Shown here: one piece after another, positions 22,739 to 33,455 of the stretch
Numbering within the stretch: position 1 is the first letter of the stretch
Layout of the letters: every line of letters begins with the position of its first letter
DNA from: Porphyra umbilicalis
Lineage: Eukaryota; Rhodophyta; Bangiophyceae; Bangiales; Bangiaceae
NCBI GenBank assembly: GCA_002049455.2
Contig: KV919167.1
Location: 1-57,912 of the forward strand
DNA: 57,912 nucleotides
Direction: 5' to 3'
Position numbers and translations under genes: made by a program
The notes under the pieces: model-generated
Databases searched by the model: none
The model's input: the letters and a program-made list of their open reading frames with translations, nothing else
Told to the model about the DNA's origin: nothing

Positions 22739-25700
22739 TCAGCCTCCCCCCCCTCCGGGCAGCAGGAAGCACAGGCGGCGGATACCCCCCGCCGCCGCCG
22801 CCGCCGGCAGCGCCGCCGCCGCCGCCGCGAGCGACGGGTGGAGGCACGGGGGCGGGGCGCCCAGCGGGGCGGGGAGGTCCGCGCACCCACCGCTGCCGCT
22901 GCCGCCGCCGCCGCCGCCGCCGCTGCCGCCCCCCGCGGTCGCTGCCAGCGGCGCCAGCACCGCCGCGCGCAGCAGCGCGGCGGCGATGGCTGCAAACGCC
23001 GCCGGCCGCCGCGTCGACCACCCCGCATGCGTGGTGACGGCGGCGGCGGCGGCGGTCGCCGCGGCCGTCGCCGCGGCCGCGCCGTCGGCGGCGCGGGGGG
23101 AGCCGGGGGGGAAGGGGGCCACGCGGACGAGGAGCGTGTGGGCGGCGACGGCGGCGAGCTGGCCGAGGAGCACCGGTTCCACGTACAGGTTGACCTGCTC
23201 CGCGTCGTACAGGTCGTCGCGCGGCTCCTCATCGTCTGCGTCCTCGTCCTCGGCGTCGCCATTGGCCTCGTCCAAAAAGCCCAGGCCGCCGCCGTCCCCG
23301 CACCCGCCCCTTGGCGCCGCCGCCGCCGCAGCCTCCCCCGCCGGCAGCAGCAGGCGGCACAGCACACCTCCGAGTCCCAACACCCCATCCAAGTGCCCGA
23401 CCGCCGCCGCGCAGCCGCCGTGGTCGGCCGCCAGCAGCCGGTACACCGCCGCCGTGGCCGCCGACGGGTGCGCGCCGCCGCCGCCTCTGGCGCCCGGGCT
23501 CCCATCCTCGCCCCCACTGTCGCCACCGACGGCGGTCGCTACCACCGCCGCCGCCGCCGCCCGCACGTCCGCATCATCGTCTTGCAACAGCGCCGCGGCG
23601 GTGAGCAGCGCTCCACAGCCGCCGCCAGCCGCGCAGAACGACGGGGCAGCGGCGACGGCGGCAGCGGCGGCGACGGCCGCCGCCGCGTCGCCGCCAACGC
23701 CCCCGCCGCGCGGGCGGGGCAGCACCCCGGCCGCGCCAATCGACACGGCCGCCGCCCGCCGCACCGTGCACGGCGCCGCCGGCGACGCGGCGGCGCGGAC
23801 GGCAGCGGCCCAGGCGGCGGTGGACGCTGGGGGCGGGGGCGGGGGCGCCCCCGCCCCCGCCCCCCCCGCGTCCGCTGCGACCGCCACCCCGAGGAGCCGC
23901 CCGAGCAACAAAACGGCGGCGGCGCGCACGCCCGCCGCGCCGCCCGTCGCCGCGCCGTGCCGGTTACCCGTCGCGAGCGTGTGGACGGCCACCCACAGGC
24001 CGCCGTCGCCGCGGCCCGCGGCGGCCGCGGCGGGCGGCGCCGCCACCGCCGGCCACGCGGTGGCAGCCGCGCCCAGCAGCAGCAGCTGCGCGGCCGCGTC
24101 GGGGTCGCCTTCGGCGGCCAAGCCGCCGAGCGCCGCCGCCGTCGCCGGCCACACGGCGGCGACGGCGGCGGCAAAGGCGGGCGCGTCAGCTGACGCGGCG
24201 GCCGCCCGCAGGGGGCGCGCGAGGCGCGCCGCCGCCGCCGCCCGCACGGGCGCGGGGGCGGGGGGGGTCAACGCTGCCGCCAGGGCGGGCGTCGACGCGG
24301 GCGTCACGGGCGCCTGCCGCACGGCGGCAGCCAAAAACTGCGCGCGGCCAAAAGACGACCGCAGTGCCGCCGCCGCCGCCGCCCCCGCGTCGGCAGTGCC
24401 GCTGCCGGCAGGCGGTCGGCCGGCAGTGACAGACGGGTGGGTGGCGACCCGCTCCGCCGCCGCGGTGGCAGCCGCGCGGATGGCCGCCGCCGCCGCCACC
24501 ACCGCGGCGGGCGCCCCCCCCCGCGCCGTGGCGCCGTCTGCGACTGCCACCGCGGCTGCCAACACCCGCAGCGCCGCCGCGCCGACGAGGGGCACGACCG
24601 GCGGCTCGCCGCCGACCCCGTCGGCCACGCACCCGCCGACGAGGGCGGCGACGGGCGGCACGGCGGCGGCAGACGCGGCGACAAGGACCGCGTCGGCTTG
24701 TGGGGGCGTCAAGGCGGCGGTGCGGAGGATGGCGCCGAGGCGCAGCAGCTCCCCGTGCAACGCATTTTGGCGGCCGCGGCGGTGGCTGCCGCCGCCGCCC
24801 GCCGCGGCGGCGGCGGCCGCCGCCGCCGCCGCGGCCAGCGGACCCCGCCCGAGGCGTTTGACTTCGGCGGCGACGCCCGCGGGCGGCGGCCCGCACGCGG
24901 CGGCGGCGGCGGCGGCCGCCCGCCGCAGCGCGTCGGACGGGTCGCCGAGCACCCGCCGCACGAGGCCGTCGAGGCGTGCCACGGCGGGCGGCGGCGGCGC
25001 TTGCGGCGGCGGCCCCGCCAAGCCGAGCATGCACAGCAGCGGGTGGAGGCGGCGGCGGGCGCCGCCGCCGCCGTCGCCGCCGCCGCCGGCCGCACCCGGC
25101 CCCGCCGCCGCCGTCGCGTCGGCGAGGTGACCCGCCAGCACCTCCCCGAGGCGCGGGTGCGCCGCGAGCACCGCCGCGACCGTGGCGGGGGCGCGCGCCG
25201 ACACGGGCGCCGCCTCTGGCGGGGGGGCGGCTGCGGCGGCAGCAGCGGCGGTCACGGAAGAGGCGGGCACCCCCGCCGCCCCCGCCGCCGCCGCCGCCGC
25301 CGCTGCCGCGCCGACCGGGGCGGTGGCCCACGCCGCGTCGGCGTCTGCCTCCTCGGCGGCCGCGTCGGATGCGTCGAGGGGGTCCCCCCCCCCCCCGCCA
25401 ACAGACCGCAACGCCACGGCGGTGAAGAGGAGCGTGCCGCTGTTGCGGACGAGCCACACGGGCGAGCCGAGGTGCGTCAGCGCCAGCCCGACGGCGGGCG
25501 TCACCGCCGCCCGCAAGCCGTCGGCAACGACCGCGTCGAGGAAGAGGGCGCGGAGGAGGTTGAGGCAGTGCGCCACCGACTCGGTCGCCGCCGACTCGGT
25601 GGCGGCGGGCGCAATCGACCGCCGCTCCCAGCCGCTGCCACCCCCGCTGCCGCCGCCACCCCCGCTGCCGCCGCCGACGCCGCCGCCGCCGTCGCCGCCG

Positions 25701-26968
25701 TCACCGCCCCCACCGCCACCGTCCCTGCCGCCGCCATGGACCGTGGCGGCCGCCGCGTCGCCCGCAGCCGACGCGTGCGCGAGCACCCGCGCCACCGCCG
25801 CCGGCAGCAGGCGGCGCGGCGCCCCCCGGCTGCCCGCCGCCGCCGCCTCTGCGCGACACAAGGCGACGACCATGGCGGGCGTGCCCGCCGACCGCCGCAG
25901 CACATACGCCGTGCCGCCGAGCGCCGCGTCGAGCGCGCCGTCCATCCACATGCGCGGGAGGCACCGCAGCGCGGGGGCGGCGGCGGTCGCGACGCGCGCG
26001 GCGACCGCCTCGAGCGCCGCCGCCGCGTGGTAGACGACGCCCGAGTGGCGGGAGGTGGCCAAGACGGACACGAGGACCGCCGCGCCCGCCGCCACGTCGG
26101 CGGGGGAAAGGCCGTCGGCGGCGGCGCCGTCGGCGTCGGCCAGCGGCGCCGCCGTCAACACCGCGCCCATGCCGAGGCACACTTCCTTGACCGAAAGGAA
26201 GCAGGCCGTGACGACGCGCTGCCGCGTCGCCGCCGCCACCGCCGTCGAGCCGACAAACGTCGGGGTGCCCATCACCTCCTCCGCGCCGCCCGGCGCGACG
26301 CGTGGCGGCGGCGGCGGCAAAAGCGTGGACTCACCGCCCGCCTCCCCCGCTACCGCCGCCGCGGCTGCCGCCGCCTCCGCCGCCGCGCCGACCGCCGACG
26401 TGGCGAGCACGTTTGGCTCCCCCGCCGCGACGCCGCCCATGGCCGCCGCCGCGGCGGCGCCGAGCGACGCGACGGCGCGCCGGAGGGCGGCCACCCCCCC
26501 GGCGACGCGAGCACCGCCGCCGGCGCGTCGGCCACCGCGTAGCGCAGCAGCAGCGCGGGGCCGTGCAGCAGGCCCGTGGCGGTGGCGGCGACGAGGCCGG
26601 CGCGCGCGCGCGCGGCCGCGCCGTCGAGCTCGTCAACGGTGGACGCGAGCCACACGAGCGGCGCCGCGTCGGCGCCGCCGCCGCCGCGGGCAGTGGGCCC
26701 GGGGGGGGGGGGGGGGGCGCCGACCAGCGGCGGCAACCGCAGGGGGCGGTCGGGGGCGGCGGCCGCCCGCAGGCCCGCCAAACACCGCAGCAGCAGCGCG
26801 GCCGCGTCGGCCTCGCGGAGGCGGGGGGAGGCCAGCGACCGCGCAGCGGCGGCGGCGGCCACGTCCAGCGCATCCCTGCCGTCGGCGCCCGCGTCTGCGG
26901 CGGCAGGCCGCACCGACCCGTCGTCCTCGGCGTCGGCGGCGGCGGCGGGCGCGGCGGCGGCGGCGGGC

Positions 26969-27000
<32 letters not shown>

Positions 27001-28434
27001 CGCCGCTGCCGCAGCGGCCGGCGGCAGCCCCCCCGCCAGCCGCAACGACACGCGGCGGCAGCGGTCCCACGGGTCGGCAAAGCCGCCGAGCACTGCGGCG
27101 GCGACCGGGACCCCCCCTCCCCCCCCCCCCCCACACCGCCGCCGGCCCAAGCGCGTCGGCCAACGCGGCGAGCGCCTCGAGCGCCGAGTGGCGGCGCTCG
27201 TGGCTCGCGCCCGGGTGCGCCGCGCCGAGCAACACGCCCCGCACGTCCGCCGTCCACCGGCGCACCGCCGCGCCGTAGCGCGCGCGCGCGGCGGCCAGGT
27301 CGACGGCGGCACCGCCGCCGGCGGCACCCCCGTCGGCGGCGGCGGCCTTGGCCGCCCGCGCCCACCAGCCGCCGCCGACGGCCGCGGCGGCGGCGCCGTC
27401 GCGGAGGCGCTCGGCGAGGTGGCCGACCGCGTGGCGGCACGCCGAGCGGTCGGCGGCGGTGCCGCCCGGCGCGAGCGCCGCCCCGAGGCCGGCGCCGCCG
27501 AGCGCAACCAGCTCTGCCGACGGCACGGGCGCCGACGGGGCGGTCGTCGCGACGAGGGCGGCGAGCGCGGCGCCGCGCGTCCACCCGTCGGCGGCGGCGA
27601 GGCCGTCGACGAGGAGGTCCAGGGGGGGCACGCCCCCCGTGTGCGGGGCGAGGCCGGGGAGGTCCTCCACGGCGGCGGCGGGGAGTTTGCGCGCGGCGGC
27701 GAGGACGACCGCCACGGCCGTGACGCGCGTGCGGGGGGCGGGGAGGGCGGCGGCGGCGGCGAGCAGCCGCCGCGCCGTCGACGCGGCCGTGGCCGCCCCG
27801 TGCCGCGCGGCGGTGGCGAGGTAGGGCGGCAGCGCGGCGGCGGCGAGGCGCGCCGCCGCCGGCGCCGCGTCGGCGCTGCTGCCGCCGGTCCCGCCGCCGC
27901 CGCCGCCGCCGCCGCCGGGCGGCGGCGGGGGGAACATCAAGCCGACCAACACGTCGGCGGTCGCCGCAAACGCGTCGACGCCAACCGCCGTAGGGCCGTC
28001 GCTGCCGCTGGCGGCGGCGGCGGCCGCGGCGGGGGGGACCGCCGCCCCATTGGTCGCGGCCGCGGCGGCCGTGTCGTCACCGTCCCCCGGTCGGGCGTCC
28101 GCCTCCCACGCGTATGGGGCGGCCCCCCCCCCCACCACGGCGAGGCGCGCGGTGCCGAGGGGCGGCACGCGGGCGCCCCCCCCCCCCCCCCCCCGCCCCC
28201 CCCCCGAGCTGCGCGCGCCACACCACGCCGAGGAGGTCCGCCGCCGCCCGCCCGCCGCGGCCGAGGCCGACGGCGCCCGCGTGGCGCAGCGCCGCCGCCA
28301 CAATGGCGCCGCCGCCGCCCAGAGCGCCGACGCCGCGGACCGCCACAAGGACGCCCAGGGGGGCAAAGGCGCCCACGACGCCCCGGTCGGCGGCGGCGAC
28401 GAGGGCGGCGGTTAGCGACGCCACCCAGTCGCCC

Positions 28435-28466
<32 letters not shown>

Positions 28467-29921
28467 ACCGCCGACGCCGGCGCTGCCACCGCCACCGGCC
28501 GCCGCGCCCGCCGCCGCCGCGTCCGCGTCGAGCAGCGCGGCGACGAGGGCGGCGGTCAGCCGCCCCGCCGCCGCCACCGACGCGTCGTCGGCGCCCGAGC
28601 CCGCCGCCGCCAGCGCGCGGCGCACGACCAGCCGCCGCACCCCCGCCGCCGTCGACGGGGACAGCGGCGCGCCGGGGCGCCGCACCGCCGCCAGCACCGC
28701 CTCGGCGGCGACCAGCCGCGCGTGCCCGTCGGGGAGGGGAGGTCCACCGCCGCGCGTGGGGGGGGGGGGGGGGGGGAGGGAGGGGCCGCCGCGTCCGCCC
28801 CACTGGCGGCGGTGGCGGCGGCGGCGGCGGCGGCAGCGGTGGCGGCAGGTCCGCCCGCGGGCGGCCCGTCCCCATCGGGGGGGACAGCGCGGCGAGGAGC
28901 GCGTCGAGGAGACCCCCGGGCGCGTAGACGAGGCGCCCCCGCGCGGCCGCCGCGGCGGGCGACTCTGTGACGGCGCGCGCGAGCGCGAGCGCCCCAAACG
29001 GCGGCAAGCCGGGGGTGGCGACGAGGGCGTCGAGGGCGGCCGCCAGCGCGGCCGCCGCCGCCGTCAATGGCGGCGGCGGGGAGCCGCCGCCGCCGCTGTC
29101 GCCGCCGTCGCCGCCGTCGCCACCGCCGCCGTCGTCGCCGCCCGCCGTGCGCACCACGCCGGCCGTCGCGACGCGCAGCGCCACGCCCGCCACCGCCGCC
29201 ATGGCCGCGGAGAGCGACGCGGAGCGCGGGGCGGCGGGGGACGCCAGCAGCGCTACCGCCGCGGCAACGGCCGCCTCGGCGGCCGCGCCAACGTCTGCGT
29301 CGGCGGCGGCGGCGGCGGTGGCGGCGGCGAGTGCCGCCGCGTCCGCCCCACCGCCCTTGCTCGGCGGTGGCGCCGCCGCCGCCGCCGTCACTGGCGCGGT
29401 GGCCGCGGGCGCGGCCACGAGCCGCTGCAGCGCGTCTTGCGACGCCTTCATCCCCGAGGCGACGGCGTCCATCCCCCCCCCCCCCCTGGCGGGGCGGCGG
29501 CGCCCGCACCCCCCGCCGCCGCGTCGACCGCCGCCACAGCGGCGGCGGCGGTCAGGCGCAGGAGCCCCGCCACGGCCGGCGGCCCGCCGGCCAGCACCCA
29601 CGGGCGGGTGGAGGGGGTGGCGAGCACCGCCACCGCCGCGTGCAGCGCCGCATCTCGACGCGCGGCGGGGAGGGCGTCGGGGGGGGTCGTCAGCGTCGCC
29701 CGGTAGGCGGCGGCGGGCGCCGCCGCGGGGGGGGCCGCGAGCCCGAGCGCCCGCACCGCCGCCAGCTGCGTGCCGTACCCGCACGTGGGCGTGTCGAGGC
29801 CGACGGCGGTGAGGGCGGAAATGGCCAGCCGCCGGGCTTTGGCCGTCGCGGCTGCCGCTGCCGCCGCCGCAGCGTCGGCGGCGGGGGTGACGGCGGTGGT
29901 GTCGCTCGGTGAGAGGGGGGG

Positions 29922-29963
<42 letters not shown>

Positions 29964-30275
29964 GCCGCCGCCGCCGTCGCTGCCGCCGCCGCCGCCGCCG
30001 CCGCCGCCACTGGCCGAGACGGCCGCGCCGAGGAGGCGCACGGCGGCGGTTTGGCCGCGCTGCGACGGGGCGGCGGCGAGGGAGAGGACCGCTCCGGCGG
30101 TGCGAGCCAGTAGCGGGTGGGGGGAAGGGGCGCCGGGGAGGGTGGCGAGGACCCGCCGGCAGTCGTCGAGGAGGGGCGCCGCCGACGCGGGAAAGTGGGG
30201 GGCTCGGGCGCCAGAGGTGGGCGCGGGGGGAGGGGGTGCAGCCACCGCTGGAGGGGAGGGGGACGGTGCCAACAT
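22739..30275 (-). CDS. THADA: THADA/Trm732-like giant HEAT-repeat protein, frame-broken
   Basis: Homologue of yeast Trm732, which with Trm7 drives 2'-O-methylation of tRNA position 32; animal THADA also affects calcium handling. About 2,500 residues of alpha-helical repeats. The DUF2428 core lies near 25560-25400: LNLLRALFLDAVVADGL, then LGSPVWLVRNSGTLLFTAVA. Downstream of it come long Ala-rich HEAT-like helices. Upstream (26220-25870) are SVKEVCLGMG, TSRHSGVVYHAAAALEAV, LPRMWMDGALDAALGG and VLRRSAGTPAMVVALCRAE, all family landmarks. SHERRHSALEALAALADALG lies near 27200. The acidic C-terminal stretch EDEDADDEEPRDDLYDAEQV is near 23220. ATG at 30275 (MLAPSPSPP) is chosen; 30485 is an alternative. 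The frame changes five times, at C/G-runs near 29473-29487, 28758-28776, 28176-28205, 27112-27130 and 26493-26500. Human THADA is about 1,950 residues; poly-Ala and poly-Gly insertions explain the excess. The true C-terminus may lie beyond 22739. Confidence 0.8.
29928..30012. repeat. (GCC)n trinucleotide repeat in THADA
   Basis: About 28 nearly pure GCC triplets, read on the minus strand as a Gly run in the N-terminal part of the THADA-like protein. Confidence 0.85.
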
Positions 30276-31184
30276 GGCGCCAATTGAGGTGGAGCGGCGG
30301 CAGTCTGGGGGGGTGACGCTGTCGACGACAGCGGGCGGCGCATGCCGCCGCGTCGTGTGATGGACGGCCGTGGCGTCCGCGGTGACGATGGTCGGGTCGT
30401 CGACGGCGATGGAGAATCGCGGATCAAAGTGATGGTCGGCCGTGATCAAATTCTTACCATACTTGATAGAGTTATCCTGACGCACATGCTGCAGCAGTCA
30501 GTAGTACACGGAATTTGACCAGCATTCAGTATGTCAGGTCCTAATTCGTGCTATTTTCGAGCGGAGGCGGAACAAGTGTCAGTTGACCAGAGCGTTTCAG
30601 AGCAAACAGCCACCCAGAACGCTGTATTCGCGTCGAGAGCGCTAGCAGCCAATGGGCGCTCGGCAGAGCCGGTCTATTTCGCCGCCCTCACCTCAACCTC
30701 ACGAGCACTCTTGAGCACCAAACGTCTTGCCGCGCAGTCTGCTGGGCGCGCTGGCTTGTGGAGGCGATTCATCGACGGCTCGTGGTCCGCGTTGAGCTCC
30801 ACCGAGCCCCCGCGTAATCTCCTTTCCCGCCGCACCCGTGCCGTTTGGGCACACGGGGGAGGCTGGTCCGCTCGGAGGTCCACCACCCTCTGCCCGGGGT
30901 GTCGTAGCCAATCGCTCGCGCCGCTCGGGGCACCCCCGCTGATCCCCGTGGGCTGTGGGGTGGGGGGGGCAGGCGCCGATGGGCGCGCGCCGGCCCGACG
31001 CTCGGAGCTTGCGGCCGTCGTATGACCACCGCCCTCCCGCACGCGCCCACGCCGCACCGCCTCTTGCCCGTCACGTCGACCATCCCGCTCGCCGTTGCCC
31101 CACCCCCGTCTCCTTGCCCGCCACCGCCTCGCGTAGCACCGACGACGCTCGCACGTGCGCACCGTCACGCCCCTGCTCCCCACC
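30276..31184. other. Divergent promoter region, THADA / linker copy 2
   Basis: Sits between the THADA start (-) and the linker start (+), so it probably serves both. 30420-30620 is AT-richer than its surroundings. CCAAT words occur near 30650 and 30909. A 164-codon plus-strand frame (30531-31025) has no domain and is not called. Confidence 0.45.
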
Positions 31185-32554
31185 ATGGCGTTCGTGAGCA
31201 CCTTTGCCGCCGCCGCCGGCACCGTCGCTGCCCGTGGGTCTGGTATGTGGCCTTTTCATGTCTGGCATGCTGCGTGTGGGCGGGCCGTGCAATCCCGTTT
31301 TGCTCCCTGATGTGTGATGCGGCGCTCATGGCGTCGACGCTGTTTGCGCGAGTGCATTTGTGAGTCATGGCCTGGCCGCTGGCCTCGTGCCTGGCACACG
31401 GGAATGCATGGTAAGTGTGGTGTGGCTGACGCGTGTAGCACGTCCTGTACTGCTTGCCGACCGTCTTCATATGTTGTCCCCCTTACTGTACGACAGGCTT
31501 TGCCGGCACCGCGGTGTCGACGGCTGCCCCGACCGTGTCGGCCATCACTCCGACCGCCCGCTTGGGCACCGTCGCGGGCAACAACTCGCTGCCCAAGCTC
31601 GGCCTCGCCAAGCAGCAGGCTGAGCGCATCGCGGTCATGGACAACGTCCGGCCGGCGGGCTTCTCGTCTGATTATGAGGAGATCATCTCCAACGTGTACC
31701 GCACCGTCTTTGGCAACGCGTACATTATGGAGTCGGAGCGCGCGACGATGGCCAAGGACGAGTCGGAGTTCCGTGACGGCCGCACCACCGTCAAGGACTT
31801 TGTCCGCGCGCTCGTCAAGAGCAACGAGTACAAGCGCCGCTTCTTTGACAGCCGCCCCCTGTACGGTGCCATTGAGCTCGCCTACAAGCACATCCTCGGG
31901 CGCACCCCCGACGGCCTGGAGGAGTACCGCGTGCGCTCGGGCGTGTACGATACCAAGGGCTATGATGCCTACATCGACTCCTTCCTGGACGATGGGGAGT
32001 ACGACCAGGCCTTTGGCGAGGACCTCGTCCCCTACCTGCGCGGCCATCTAACGACGACGAACAAGTCGATGGCGGCCTTCACCCACATGTTCCAGATGCA
32101 CCGCGGTTCGGGTGTGTCGGACAAGTCCAACCCGCGCACCATGGTGCACAAGATTACTCTGAACGGCGCGGGCATCCGCTCCATCCCGATTGCGGTCGTT
32201 GCGCCTGGCTCGGCGGGCGCCTCGTACACGCCGGTGGCGCCCAACGCGGGCAGCTGGATTAGCGGCGTGACGGGCGGCGACGCGTCGCGGTCGTCGCACG
32301 GCACCCGCAACGAGGGCGGCGGCATGTACCGCGTGGAGGCGACCCGTTTCAACCAGGCCGCGTCCATCAATGGCCGCGCTGGTCTTCCCGGCAAGAAGCT
32401 GTACCGCGGCCGCAACGGCAGCCGGTCGGCCATCTCGCAGTACCGGTTCCCAAACCAGAGCTTCCTCGTACCGTACAGCGAGCTGTCGTCCATCTACCAG
32501 AAGATCCACAAGCAGGGTGGTGTGATTGCGAGCATCACGCCTGTGCACTCTTAG
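31185..32554 (+). CDS. Phycobilisome linker polypeptide, nuclear-encoded, copy 2 (two exons)
   Basis: Paralogue of the gene at 7672, same strand, 23.5 kb away. Exons 31185-31242 (58 nt) and 31497-32554 (1058 nt) have exactly the same lengths as in copy 1 and give 371 residues. I count about 21 amino-acid differences (roughly 94% identity). They cluster in the transit peptide (MAFVSTFAAAAGTVAARGSG) and in the part after the linker domain (VVAPGSAGASYTPVAPNAGS against VVAPGAAGATYQSVAPFAGS). The linker domain itself is nearly unchanged (E-to-D in FDSRP, M-to-I in YIDSF). Such clustering suggests purifying selection on the domain and two working genes. Codon use is milder and GC lower than in the neighbouring giant genes, as expected for a highly expressed antenna protein. 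It is divergently placed from THADA. Confidence 0.9.
31243..31496 (+). other. Intron of linker copy 2
   Basis: A 254-bp GT-AG intron (GTATGT to TACGACAG), phase 1, same codon position as in copy 1 but 126 bp shorter and not visibly alignable. Confidence 0.85.
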
Positions 32555-33455
32555 ATGGACTGTCGGTGGGGTGACGGGGAGTCTGGGTGCCGGCTGTGGG
32601 TGCGGCTTTTCCCGTCGCTGGCCGATAGCAGTTGGTGCGGTCGCCGGTCGGTGCCACACGGGAGCTGCTCACTTTCCGTACGTCGTCTTCTGCTTTGTTT
32701 TGTGGGTTGTCCTTTTTGGGGGTGGAGTGCTGTGGGGGTTCCTTGGCTTTGTTTTTTTGCGACCGCGTTGTCAGTCATATGAATGGTTGACTCCTTCATA
32801 GTTTTTTCTTTCAATGACAAATATCCAGTGAACCTCCGCCTCCCTGGCTCTCCCCACACTGCGTGTCTGGTTCTTCCGTGTCGCCGTCGACGTGGCAGCC
32901 ATGTCGTCATGGCCGCGTAGTGCGCCCAAGCCATGTTATCGTTTCGTCGTGTGGCTGCTGCACCGGGCGTGCGAGGCGGCAGGGCTGCTGCTGCTGGTCG
33001 ACTCGGAGCGGGATGACATGAATGTGTCATGGCAGCTGGGCCTGGTCTCGCCAACAGCAGCACGACCGTCATGAGGACTGGTACCACTCCAGCCATTTCC
33101 GTTCAAGCAGTACCTTTGCGGGTCGGTGACATGGTTACCTTTTCTTGCCGTCTCTTCCCTTCCACCGGCTTTCGATTCGTGCCTCGTAGCGTGGACGGCA
33201 CGAGAGGCCATTGTTTGATAGCACACATGAATTTCGTCTAGTGAAAGAACAAACTTGTCGCGGGTGCGGGTGCAGCGCGTGCGGGGATAATCCACCCCCA
33301 TCCCCGTCTCCATCGTTACCCTCCACCCAGCCGCAGAATAAAACAAAAAGCACAGTAAAAATGATTGCCAGTCACGGTCGGCAGCGGTCGGCAGCGGCGC
33401 CGCGCCGAGTGTCCAACCCCACACTCCTCAACCCCTCCCTCCCTTCCTCCCGCCC
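32555..33455. other. Convergent spacer, linker copy 2 / STAR-KH gene
   Basis: Balanced composition and no gene recognised. AATAAA occurs at 33337-33342, about 780 bp after the linker stop; whether it is used as a poly(A) signal is unknown. Confidence 0.4.

Noticed and set aside
22680..25130. 816-codon plus-strand frame and other long frames over 22.4-30 kb
   Set aside because: Ala/Pro/Arg-rich shadows of the THADA coding strand. The THADA motifs and conserved blocks lie only on the minus strand.
30531..31025. 164-codon plus-strand frame
   Set aside because: Lies in the divergent promoter region of THADA and linker copy 2; no domain or splice evidence.
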